Assembly: GCA_913009515.1 (NCBI GenBank) | Contig: CAJVYO010000057.1 | Coordinates: forward strand, 1-8,792 | Source: an uncultured Methylococcaceae bacterium | GTDB taxonomy: Bacteria > Pseudomonadota > Gammaproteobacteria > Methylococcales > Methylomonadaceae | Direction: 5' to 3' | DNA: 8,792 nt | Shown: positions 1 to 6,273 of the stretch, piece by piece | Layout of the letters: every line of letters begins with the position of its first letter | Numbering within the stretch: the first letter of the stretch is position 1 | Position numbers and translations under genes: made by a program | The notes under the pieces: model-generated | What the model was told of the DNA's origin: nothing | The model's input: only the letters and a program-made list of their open reading frames with translations | The model's database searches: none

Positions 1-23
1 ACATAATATGTCTTAGGTATCTC

Positions 24-560
24 CTAGAAAGGAATTTCATCATCAAAATCTTCATAAGGTGGTGTAGTGGTTGCCGGTGCTTGTGTGATGATAACAGGGG
101 CGACTGGAGCAATAGGTGGAGTGGCTGCTGGTGCCGTATTTTGTGGCATTGCAGCAGGTGTTTGAGCGGCAGGAGCTTGATAGCTATTCTGAGTGGTTTG
201 CTGTTCTTGCCCTAGTGGTGCAGTGCCACCAGTACGGCTGCCCAACATAGTCATTTCATTGGCAATAATCTCAGTTGAATAGCGATCAATCCCTTCTTTA
301 TCGGTCCATTTGTTAGTTTGGATACGCCCTTCAACATAAATTTGACTGCCTTTTTTTAAATATTCCCCAGCGACTTCTGCAATACGATTAAAAAATACCA
401 CGCGATGCCATTCAGTCGCATCACGGCGTTCACCGGTTTGTTTGTCTTTCCAGCGGCGGGTAGTGGCGATACTAATGGTGGTGACGGCTCCGCCTGAAGG
501 TAAGTAACGTACATCAGGGTCAGCCCCTAAATTACCGATTAATGTGGCTTTATTAAGCAT
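24..560 (-). CDS. ssb: Single-stranded DNA-binding protein SSB
   Basis: SSB binds and protects single-stranded DNA in replication, recombination and repair, and recruits partner proteins through its C-terminal tip. The 178-aa product has the length typical of gammaproteobacterial SSB. The OB fold occupies about residues 1-108, with LIGNLGADPDVRY near the start, then a TEWHRVVFF strand, a YLKKGSQIYVEGRI strand and a late TEIIA strand. A low-complexity linker rich in Ala, Pro, Thr and Gln follows (about 110-165), and the protein ends in the classical acidic tip DFDDEIPF, so it is intact at both ends. AGGA lies 7 nt before the ATG. The N-terminus is a few residues shorter than in E. coli SSB, which is common. 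The gene is divergent from the MoxR operon, and its upstream region carries an extended -10 candidate. Confidence 0.97.
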   Translation of the reverse strand: MLNKATLIGNLGADPDVRYLPSGGAVTTISIATTRRWKDKQTGERRDATEWHRVVFFNRIAEVAGEYLKKGSQIYVEGRIQTNKWTDKEGIDRYSTEIIANEMTMLGSRTGGTAPLGQEQQTTQNSYQAPAAQTPAAMPQNTAPAATPPIAPVAPVIITQAPATTTPPYEDFDDEIPF

Positions 561-596
561 AGATTTTTCCTAAAATAGTAAGCTAAAATTCTTTCT

Positions 597-605
597 ATTT
601 TATCA
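597..605 (-). promoter_or_regulatory. Candidate extended -10 promoter element for ssb
   Basis: Read on the minus strand, these bases are TGATAAAAT. This is a TG-n extended -10 followed by TAAAAT, which matches five of six bases of the sigma-70 consensus. It lies about 37 nt before the ssb start codon. No good -35 hexamer is found at 16-18 nt, which is acceptable for an extended -10 promoter. The 149-bp divergent gap should also hold the MoxR operon promoter, but I find no convincing -35/-10 pair on the plus strand. Confidence 0.35.
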
Positions 606-709
606 TTAATGTGTCGATGATGAGGGTTGAAAATTTAAGGGATGAGCGCATTCACAAACAATGTTAAGATGCGAAAAGACTGAAAATGAAATGAGTGGAA
701 ATTAAGCTT

Positions 710-1666
710 ATGAGTGATGCTACGACCGAATTTGTAGAGGCGAGAGCAATTTTTGCTAAGTTACAGGCCAATTTAAGTCAGGTTATTTTGGGGCAAGATA
801 GAACCTTACAATGGTTATTGGCTGCTTTTAGTGCGGGCGGTCATGTGTTATTGGAAGATGTGCCGGGGACAGGAAAAACTACACTGGCAAAGGCATTAGC
901 CTTATCGTGTGAAGCGGATTTTCAGCGGGTGCAATTTACGCCGGATTTATTGCCGTCTGATATTTTAGGGATTTCTATTTTTGACCAACATCAGCAGGCA
1001 TTCCGTTTTGAGCAAGGGCCAATATTCTGTCATATTTTATTGGCAGATGAAATTAATAGAGCCTCGCCGCGTACTCAATCGGCATTATTAGAAGCGATGG
1101 CAGAAAGTCAGGTAAGTATTGAGCGTAATATTTATCAGTTACCAAACCCTTTTTTTGTGATTGCAACGCAAAACCCCGTTGAATTTCATGGCACGTATCC
1201 CTTGCCGGAAGCTCAGTTGGATCGGTTCGCCATGAAATTTAGTTTAGGTTATGTGAGTAAACAACAAGAAGTTGCGATTTTACAAGCTCAAAATAAACAA
1301 TCGCCGATTAGTCGCTTACAAGCATGCATTAATTTTTCTGAATTACAGTTATTGCAACAACAGGTTAAATTAGTGCGTATTAGCCCAGAGCTACAACATT
1401 ATATTGTGGATATCGTACAGGCAACCCGTGATAACGAGCAGGTCAAATTAGGGGCAAGTCCACGGGCGTCCTTAACATTGATGAAATGTGCTCAAGCCTT
1501 GGCCTTAATTGATGGGTATGAATTTGTAACCCCAGATATTATTCAAGAATTAGCCGTGCCGGTAGTAGCTCATCGTTTAGGTATTGATTCACATAGCCAA
1601 TTTTCAGGCGTTAATGAGCAATCGATTATGCAGGATATTATTGCTACGGTTGTTGTGCCAACTTAG
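710..1666 (+). CDS. MoxR-family AAA+ ATPase
   Basis: This is a cytoplasmic AAA+ chaperone-like ATPase of the MoxR family. Family members usually act with von Willebrand-type or DUF58 partners to mature or activate other proteins. Counting from the ATG at 710 (318 aa), Walker A GTGKTT is at about residues 53-58, Walker B LLADEINR at 110-117, sensor 1 ATQNP at 152-156 and the arginine-containing LDRF at 170-173. The stretch SPRTQSALLEAMAE after Walker B is characteristic of the family, and a helical lid domain follows. An in-frame GTG at 695 would add five residues. I prefer the ATG because the added MEIKL looks non-homologous and neither start has a strong ribosome-binding site. The next gene begins 2 nt after the stop, so the two are surely co-transcribed. 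Despite the family name, nothing here ties it to methanol dehydrogenase. Confidence 0.95.
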   Translation: MSDATTEFVEARAIFAKLQANLSQVILGQDRTLQWLLAAFSAGGHVLLEDVPGTGKTTLAKALALSCEADFQRVQFTPDLLPSDILGISIFDQHQQAFRFEQGPIFCHILLADEINRASPRTQSALLEAMAESQVSIERNIYQLPNPFFVIATQNPVEFHGTYPLPEAQLDRFAMKFSLGYVSKQQEVAILQAQNKQSPISRLQACINFSELQLLQQQVKLVRISPELQHYIVDIVQATRDNEQVKLGASPRASLTLMKCAQALALIDGYEFVTPDIIQELAVPVVAHRLGIDSHSQFSGVNEQSIMQDIIATVVVPT

Positions 1667-1668
1667 CC

Positions 1669-3003
1669 ATGTTTAAACGTTTATTACTCAGCCTATATCG
1701 ACGCGTTTTCATCATAAGTCAGTGGATGCGTTTACATTTTACGCGTACAGGGCATTTGTGCTTAATCTTGCTGGTGATGTCGGGTGTTTTTGGCGTAAAT
1801 ACTAAACTCAGTAATACTTATCAATTATTTGTGTTTTTACTGGTACTGTTCGTGATTGCATTATTAGCGAGTGTGATTAATCGTTTTAAAGCGAGTATTA
1901 CCCGACAATTACCCCGTTATGCAACGGTCGGTGAGCCGCTAAATTATGTGGTGAGCTTGAATAATGAAACGAAAAAGGCCTATACGGATTTAGTGTATAT
2001 TGAAAATTTACACGCGGTGTTTCCACGCTATGATGAGGTGATTAACTTTCATCATAAAAGTCATTTGCCATGGTATCAACAGGGTGTAAGTTTTCGTGTG
2101 TGGCGACGTTATTTTTATTGGCAAAAGGGCAGTTATGTTGAAGAATACCCGATTGCGTTAATTGAGGTTAAGAATGCAACACAGCTTAAAGTAAGTTGTA
2201 CGCCTTTAAGGCGAGGTGTTTTAAATTTTTCAGGGGCGTATATTGCGAAACCTGATGTATTGGGTTTATTTCGACGCTTATATTTTGCGCCTGCTGCCCA
2301 GCGTTGTTTGGTGTTACCAAAACGATATACTGTTAAGCCGTTTGATTTGTCGGGTAAGCGTCAATATCAATCAGGCGGTGTATCGTTAGCAAATTCGGTG
2401 GGAGATTCTGCTGAATTTATGTCGTTGCGAGATTATCGGCAAGGTGATGCTTTAAATCAGATTCATTGGAAAAGCTTTGCTCGTCACGGCAAGTTAATCG
2501 TTAAAGAATATCAAGATGAATATTTTGTACGCAGAGCATTGTTGTTAGATACTGATGGAGCAGAATTAGCGCCTGAATATTTTGAAGCGGCAGTTTCAGT
2601 GGCAGCTTCGTTAGCCATGACCGACACTCAAAATGACGCATTATTAGATTTAATGTTTGTTGGGCGTGAGTCATATCATTTTACGGCGGGTCGAGGCGTA
2701 GACCATCTGCCGCATTTACAGGAAATATTAGCCGCTGTTCAAACCAGTGATAGTGAATCATTTTCACGCTTAAAAATTGCGGTTATGGAACATTTGGAGC
2801 GTTGTAGTAGCCTAGTTTGCGTGCTGTTGCATTGGGATACGTTACGCCAAGATTTTTTTAAATTATTAAGTCAACAGGGAATGCCGTTAGCTATTTTTCT
2901 CATTCATGATGGTACAGTGATAAAAGCAGAGTTAAAGAATTTACCGGAGCATTTTTATTTGATTAATCATCAGCAACTCGGCAATGATTTAGCTCACTTA
3001 TGA
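1669..3003 (+). CDS. DUF58 domain membrane protein
   Basis: The function is not established. DUF58 proteins are standard partners of MoxR ATPases and TgpA-like transglutaminases. The 444-aa product has two membrane helices near the N-terminus (about residues 29-45 and 51-70), followed by a large soluble region. The DUF58 signature lies at about 246-281 and includes EFMSLRDYRQGD and IHWKSFARHGKL. It is followed by LLLDTDG (291-297), which sits where the metal-ion site of a von Willebrand A fold would begin but lacks the DxSxS pattern. It starts 2 nt after the MoxR stop, and its stop overlaps the start of the transglutaminase gene by 4 nt (ATGA), which suggests translational coupling. It probably links the cytoplasmic ATPase to the membrane or periplasmic transglutaminase, but this is inferred from the conserved gene order. 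Confidence 0.92.
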   Translation: MFKRLLLSLYRRVFIISQWMRLHFTRTGHLCLILLVMSGVFGVNTKLSNTYQLFVFLLVLFVIALLASVINRFKASITRQLPRYATVGEPLNYVVSLNNETKKAYTDLVYIENLHAVFPRYDEVINFHHKSHLPWYQQGVSFRVWRRYFYWQKGSYVEEYPIALIEVKNATQLKVSCTPLRRGVLNFSGAYIAKPDVLGLFRRLYFAPAAQRCLVLPKRYTVKPFDLSGKRQYQSGGVSLANSVGDSAEFMSLRDYRQGDALNQIHWKSFARHGKLIVKEYQDEYFVRRALLLDTDGAELAPEYFEAAVSVAASLAMTDTQNDALLDLMFVGRESYHFTAGRGVDHLPHLQEILAAVQTSDSESFSRLKIAVMEHLERCSSLVCVLLHWDTLRQDFFKLLSQQGMPLAIFLIHDGTVIKAELKNLPEHFYLINHQQLGNDLAHL

Positions 3004-4901
3004 TTATTCTTCTTGGGGCATTATGGTTTTGGGGCTGGATGAACGCCCATTGGCTTGCGATAGCCATTATGTCGATGGCAATTGTGCTGAGTCGGCTAAT
3101 TTCATGGCGTTGGGCATTAAAGATTAAGCAATATTATCGTGTGGGTGATTTTGTTAGCCTTTCAGTGGTTGCGGTGCTATTGATGCTGGTGTTGATTGAT
3201 ACTGAAAAACAAACGGTTTTTATCGTATTAGAATGGTTGCCGCTGATTTTTTTACCGATTTTATTGGCTCAACTGTATAGCGTTGATAAGTTATTGCCTA
3301 TGGGGATTTTATTTTATTCGCAGCGTAAACGAACCCCGATTCGTTATTTAGATTTTAAAATACCTTACACCACGATTTGTTTATTGGCGGCTGGAGCATC
3401 GAATGATAGCTCATTGCGTTATTTTGTCGGCAGTAGTGTGTTGATGATAGTTTTGTTGTGGGCAGGGCGTTCAAAAAATAGTTCTAAAATGGTGTGGCTG
3501 AGTGTTATGTTGTTAGCGTCAGTCATTGCATTTTCTGGGCAAAAAGGTTTGCAGACATTACACAGCATAGTTGAAGAACAGGCGGTTGAATGGTTTTCTG
3601 ACTGGGAAACTGATCCGTTTAGAAGTATGACATCAATTGGTGATATCGGTAATCTTAAATTATCCAATAAAATTGAATTTAGAGTGAAAGCCAACGAGCC
3701 TTTGCTGTTATTGGAAGCAAGTTATGATCGTTATTTAGGCAAATCATGGCTGGCATCTGAGCGTATTTTTACCGCTGACAGTCCTTTTTTAATGCCAGAT
3801 GAACCGAAAAAAAGTCAGCAACTTGAGGTTTTTCAATCACGTAAACGCTCTACAATGCTTGCATTACCAGCAGGAACGGTTTCTATTTTAGGCTTAGAAG
3901 GCGGCACTTTACAGTTTACAGCTTTTGGCGCGGTGAAATTAACTGATGCCCCTGATTATGTTAATTTTAAAGTGAATTACACCGGGCAAGCGAAAGGCAG
4001 CGTGCGTGAATTTGATTTGCATATCCCCGAGCAACATCAGCATTGGATTAATGAGATTAAGCAACAGTTAAAATTGGACGGTGAATCTAAACAACAGATT
4101 GCACAAGGGATTAAACAGTTTTTTCAGCAGCATTATTATTACAGTTTATTTTTAGGTAATGAAAGCAATGCTGATACCGCATTAGAAACCTTTATGTTGC
4201 AACGTAAAGCAGGGCATTGCGAATATTTTGCCGTCGCGAGTACGTTTTTACTGCGTAGTTATGGTATTCCCGCTCGTTTAGCTAATGGCTATGCGATGCA
4301 GGAATATAGTGCTTTAGAGCAGCTTTATATTGTGCGTCGTCGGCATGCTCATGCTTGGTCAATTGCTTATATTAACGGTGTTTGGCAAGCAGTGGATGCA
4401 ACGCCTTCACAATGGTTAGAGTTGGAAGAAGATGAGGCGAGTATTTGGGAGCCGGTGTATGATTTATTTTCATCACTATATTTTAATTATAAGCAATGGC
4501 GTTACCAGCAAGCCTTATCTAAAGAAAACAGTCATCAAAATAGATTAATCGTGAGTGCGTTATTTTTAGTGATGATTTTTATTGGTGGACGATTATATAA
4601 GGCCCGTAAACAATTTTTAAAGACAAAACTTAAGGCATTAAATGAGTTTGAATTGTCGATTGATTATTTTGGCATGGATTCAGAGCTATATACCATTGAT
4701 AAGATGCTATCCCAGACAGAGCAAGCTCGATTAAACAATGAAAGTATTTATGTGTGGGCGAAGCGGCTAAATAATAAGCCATTATTGGATATTGTAATAC
4801 TTCATTATCAATATCGTTTTGATACGGCGTCTTTAAATGCAAAGCATAGAGATACTTTGAAAGTATTAGTTCAGCAGTGGTTGCTTGATTATCAGGATTA
4901 A
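3000..4901 (+). CDS. tgpA: TgpA-like membrane protein with periplasmic transglutaminase core
   Basis: The 633-aa protein matches the TgpA layout (DUF3488 membrane part, then a transglutaminase-like core). Several hydrophobic helices occupy about residues 2-33, 50-67, 73-93, 141-156 and 164-180. A periplasmic domain follows, containing the papain-like catalytic triad: Cys407 in KAGHCEYFA, His451 in HAHAWS and Asp466 in AVDATPS. A further membrane helix at about 517-533 precedes a cytoplasmic tail of about 100 residues. The triad is complete, so the enzyme is probably active as a transglutaminase or protease; its substrate cannot be read from sequence. TgpA of Pseudomonas aeruginosa is the characterised family member and is encoded in the same kind of MoxR-DUF58 cluster. 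The ATGA overlap with the upstream gene fixes the start. It is the last gene of the operon, with a 603-bp gap after it. Confidence 0.93.
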   Translation: MIILLGALWFWGWMNAHWLAIAIMSMAIVLSRLISWRWALKIKQYYRVGDFVSLSVVAVLLMLVLIDTEKQTVFIVLEWLPLIFLPILLAQLYSVDKLLPMGILFYSQRKRTPIRYLDFKIPYTTICLLAAGASNDSSLRYFVGSSVLMIVLLWAGRSKNSSKMVWLSVMLLASVIAFSGQKGLQTLHSIVEEQAVEWFSDWETDPFRSMTSIGDIGNLKLSNKIEFRVKANEPLLLLEASYDRYLGKSWLASERIFTADSPFLMPDEPKKSQQLEVFQSRKRSTMLALPAGTVSILGLEGGTLQFTAFGAVKLTDAPDYVNFKVNYTGQAKGSVREFDLHIPEQHQHWINEIKQQLKLDGESKQQIAQGIKQFFQQHYYYSLFLGNESNADTALETFMLQRKAGHCEYFAVASTFLLRSYGIPARLANGYAMQEYSALEQLYIVRRRHAHAWSIAYINGVWQAVDATPSQWLELEEDEASIWEPVYDLFSSLYFNYKQWRYQQALSKENSHQNRLIVSALFLVMIFIGGRLYKARKQFLKTKLKALNEFELSIDYFGMDSELYTIDKMLSQTEQARLNNESIYVWAKRLNNKPLLDIVILHYQYRFDTASLNAKHRDTLKVLVQQWLLDYQD

Positions 4902-4911
4902 GATTAAGGAT

Positions 4912-4945
4912 AAAAAAAGATACGCCCTTTGAAAAAAGAGCGTAT
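4912..4945 (-). terminator. Intrinsic terminator oriented on the minus strand
   Basis: Bases 4920-4930 pair with 4935-4945 to form an 11-bp stem with one C-A mismatch, closed by a GAAA tetraloop in the plus-strand reading. Read on the minus strand, the hairpin is followed at once by C and seven T residues (complement of 4912-4918), which is the textbook rho-independent arrangement. On the plus strand the sequence after the hairpin is TAAGTAGG, with no T tract, so it is a poor terminator for the transglutaminase operon that ends 11 nt before the A tract. No minus-strand gene is visible to its right for more than 3 kb. Confidence 0.6.
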
Positions 4946-5059
4946 TAAGTAGGAAGGCTTGTGAATACATAAAATGTTTTAAAGCTTGGACATAGTTTAG
5001 CGAGGGTTAAATTAAATGAAAATGTGGCATATTGACGCGTGACAATTTGCCGCGACTAT

Positions 5060-5075
5060 TGGCATGAATATTGAT
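5060..5075 (+). promoter_or_regulatory. Near-consensus sigma-54 promoter-like motif (doubtful)
   Basis: The bases TGGCATGAATATTGAT fit the sigma-54 pattern (TGGCACG, four bases, TTGCW) with correct spacing and an intact -24 GG. The -12 element, however, reads GA instead of the nearly invariant GC. It lies about 430 nt upstream of the response-regulator start, which would imply a long structured leader. Some type IV pilus genes and the soluble methane monooxygenase operon use sigma-54 promoters, so the motif is worth recording. The -12 mismatch makes it unlikely to be functional. Confidence 0.15.
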
Positions 5076-5110
5076 TATATAAAAGGTTTGTTTGTTAGAA
5101 AGTGGCTAAT

Positions 5111-5140
5111 AATCAGTATTTAAAATTATTTTTTAGGTGA
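5111..5140 (+). repeat. Imperfect direct repeat, copy 1
   Basis: This 30-nt copy begins AATCAGT and ends TATTTTTTAGGTGA. It matches a second copy at 5212-5239, with the two ends identical and the AT-rich middle differing by small changes and a 2-nt length difference. Its last bases, TAGGTGA, are also the start of the left arm of the palindrome at 5134-5179. Confidence 0.65.
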
Positions 5141-5179
5141 TATCCCTTATTGAAAATAAAAAATAAGGGATATCGCCTA
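5134..5179. repeat. 18-bp inverted repeat (palindrome) with 10-nt loop
   Basis: The left arm TAGGTGATATCCCTTATT (5134-5151) pairs with the right arm AATAAGGGATATCGCCTA (5162-5179) around a 10-nt A-rich loop. Seventeen pairs are Watson-Crick and one is a G-T wobble in RNA. No T tract follows the hairpin, so it is not a classical terminator on the plus strand. Six T residues end at the first base of the stem, so on the minus strand the hairpin is followed by A residues, which also argues against termination. It could be an RNA structure, a repeated palindromic element of the genome, or a dimeric protein-binding site. Confidence 0.75.
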
Positions 5180-5211
5180 TTATTAGAATAACGTGAGAAA
5201 CGAATATTAAA

Positions 5212-5239
5212 AATCAGTTAATTAATATTTTTTAGGTGA
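5212..5239 (+). repeat. Imperfect direct repeat, copy 2
   Basis: This 28-nt copy matches 5111-5140. Both begin AATCAGT, and both end in the identical 14-mer TATTTTTTAGGTGA. Unlike copy 1, it is not continued by the palindrome: the sequence after it is GGGCAGTGAAAG. The 14-mers are 99 nt apart. Confidence 0.65.
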
Positions 5240-5421
5240 GGGCAGTGAAAGAAGGTGATTGTAGTTTCTTTCATGCAATGAAATCGAGTTAATTTTTCTA
5301 TTTTGATTTCTTTGTAAAATTCTCAATAAACATCAAAGTCACTGCTGGTAACAGGAAGCCTCAATATAAAGAGTGCGGCAGAAATGCGATTAAAGCGGTA
5401 TACTTATAAAAAATTTTGTTA

Positions 5422-5461
5422 GCTGAACAAGCATTAAGCTTGATAATGCATGAAATTCAGC
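5422..5461 (+). promoter_or_regulatory. Two nested stems before the response-regulator gene
   Basis: GCTGAA (5422-5427) can pair with TTCAGC (5456-5461). Inside this, GCATTA (5431-5436) pairs with TAATGC (5444-5449) around a 7-nt loop. Each stem is only 6 bp and the two are separated by unpaired bases. The structure overlaps the -35 candidate at 5440, so it may be a DNA-level operator as well as an RNA fold. It may also be chance in AT-rich DNA. Confidence 0.3.
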
Positions 5462-5469
5462 AATATTTT
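5440..5469 (+). promoter_or_regulatory. Weak sigma-70 promoter candidate for the response-regulator operon
   Basis: TTGATA (5440-5445, five of six -35 consensus bases) is followed after 18 nt by TATTTT (5464-5469, four of six -10 bases). Transcription would start near 5476, leaving a leader of about 30 nt that contains the AGGGA ribosome-binding site at 5497-5501. This is the best-placed candidate close to the gene, but the -10 is poor. Confidence 0.3.
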
Positions 5470-5504
5470 ATCAATTTTAGGATAAATCAAAGTAGTAGGG
5501 AATT

Positions 5505-5900
5505 ATGGGTAAAAAAATTCAAGTCATGATTGTGGATGACCAAAAATCAATTCGTGGCTTTCTGAGAAGTATTATTGAAAGCATCGGAGCGGAAGTGGTA
5601 ACCGAGGCTGAGAATGGTGAAATAGCGGTAAAAAACTATAAATTATACAAACCACACCTAGTATTAATGGACATTAATATGCCACATATGGATGGTATGG
5701 AAGCCTTAATACAAATTATAAAATTAAATCCTAAGGCATTAGTGATTATGTTGACCTCATTAGATTCTGGAGACATGATTCAGCAATGTATTGAGAATGG
5801 TGCCCGTAATTTCTTATTAAAAAGTAATCCGCCAGATGAAATTGCCAGTGAAATTAAAGAATCATGGGCAGATTATGTGGCGGATTTAAAAGCAGGTTAA
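5505..5900 (+). CDS. CheY-like single-domain response regulator
   Basis: The 131-aa product is a receiver domain with no output domain, so it must signal by protein-protein contact rather than by binding DNA. The phosphorylation machinery is complete: the acidic pair Asp11-Asp12, the phosphoacceptor Asp56 in LMDINMP, Thr84 in MLTS and Lys106 in FLLKS. Phe103 lies close to the position of the aromatic switch residue, which is Tyr in CheY. No histidine kinase is in the window. AGGGA ends 3 nt before the ATG, a short spacing. Its stop is followed by only one codon before the ATG of the zinc-ribbon gene, in the same frame, so the two are co-transcribed and probably act together. In role it could resemble the PilG/PilH regulators of type IV pili or CheY itself; the partner is most likely encoded next door. 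Confidence 0.95.
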   Translation: MGKKIQVMIVDDQKSIRGFLRSIIESIGAEVVTEAENGEIAVKNYKLYKPHLVLMDINMPHMDGMEALIQIIKLNPKALVIMLTSLDSGDMIQQCIENGARNFLLKSNPPDEIASEIKESWADYVADLKAG

Positions 5901-5903
5901 AAC

Positions 5904-6242
5904 ATGGCTGATTGCGGACACAGTAATCCCTTTACCCACCGTTATTGTGTGATTTGCGGTGAAGCTTTAGAGCGTATTGCATGTCCACAATGTGGACAGG
6001 TTGGCTTGCCAATTTTTTTACATTGTTCAGGATGTGGTTGTAACTTAAAAGAAGCATCAGTTGCAGAGCAAGGCGCGGTAGTTAAGTCTACACCAGTAAC
6101 TGCAGCTGATGATAATAAAGCAAATTTAAATGAATTATTGGATTTATTGGGGTTACAAGAGCAAAAAAGTGATACAGCCATAAAAGGTAAAAAAATGAGT
6201 CAGGCAGACATTAAAGCATTATTGAAAAAACGTAAAAAATAA
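5904..6242 (+). CDS. Small zinc-ribbon protein with CheY-binding-like C-terminal peptides
   Basis: I do not recognise this as a named gene. The 112-aa product starts with a double zinc-ribbon-like region holding Cys4, Cys15, Cys18, Cys27, Cys30, Cys41, Cys44 and Cys46. The second set (CPQCG, then CSGCG) can form a complete four-cysteine site. The first lacks the opening Cys of its CxxC, where the initiator Met sits, so it must use another ligand such as His6 or be degenerate. A linker of about 25 residues follows. Residues about 73-84 (NLNELLDLLGLQ) resemble the CheZ C-terminal peptide, and residues 98-107 (MSQADIKALL) resemble the FliM N-terminal peptide; both are known CheY-binding sequences. 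The protein ends in a basic tail, KKRKK. AGG at 5894-5896 lies 7 nt before the ATG. Its place between a CheY-like regulator and a motor ATPase suggests an adaptor. The gene call is firm; the role is inference. Confidence 0.85.
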   Translation: MADCGHSNPFTHRYCVICGEALERIACPQCGQVGLPIFLHCSGCGCNLKEASVAEQGAVVKSTPVTAADDNKANLNELLDLLGLQEQKSDTAIKGKKMSQADIKALLKKRKK

Positions 6243-6273
6243 TGTGCGTACACTTGAATAAAAGGTTTTTAAT

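Larger units (their letters stand above)
4902..5504. other. 603-bp structured intergenic region without a convincing protein gene
   Basis: This gap is visibly more AT-rich than the flanking genes and is long for such compact surroundings. No reading frame in it has both a plausible length and a ribosome-binding site. From left to right it holds a minus-strand terminator (4912-4945), a stretch with a near-sigma-54 motif (5060-5075), a 28-30 bp imperfect direct repeat (5111-5140 and 5212-5239), an 18-bp palindrome (5134-5179), competing small stems (5246-5283) and nested stems with a weak promoter just before the response-regulator gene. It could be a regulatory leader, a site for small RNAs, or the remains of a small mobile palindromic element. 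Sequence alone does not decide between these. Confidence 0.6.

Noticed and set aside
695..709. GTG start five codons upstream for the MoxR-family protein
   Set aside because: The upstream sequence has no clear ribosome-binding site, and the added residues do not look like family sequence; the ATG at 710 is the simpler choice, though not proven.
561..709. LexA box in the ssb divergent promoter region
   Set aside because: No CTGT-N8-ACAG-type palindrome is present in the gap on either strand.
3419..3694. Minus-strand open frame of 91 codons within the transglutaminase gene
   Set aside because: It lies antisense to a conserved coding region, has no family resemblance, and its length is expected by chance.
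4630..4842. Minus-strand open frame of 70 codons near the end of the transglutaminase gene
   Set aside because: It is antisense to the real gene, with no recognisable domain. The minus-strand terminator at 4912 lies to its right and so would not end a transcript of it.
5016..5042. Tiny frame MKMWHIDA after a GAGGG sequence, considered as a leader peptide
   Set aside because: Eight codons with a 9-nt spacing from the possible ribosome-binding site are expected by chance; it lacks the residue runs of known attenuator peptides and no paired terminator follows.
4912..5504. CRISPR array or tandem repeat array in the gap
   Set aside because: Only two imperfect copies of one AT-rich repeat are present, with a palindrome rather than unique spacers between them, and no cas genes are nearby.
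5942..6181. Minus-strand open frame of 79 codons with several cysteines
   Set aside because: Its cysteines arise from reading the complement of the zinc-ribbon codons; the plus-strand gene explains the region fully.
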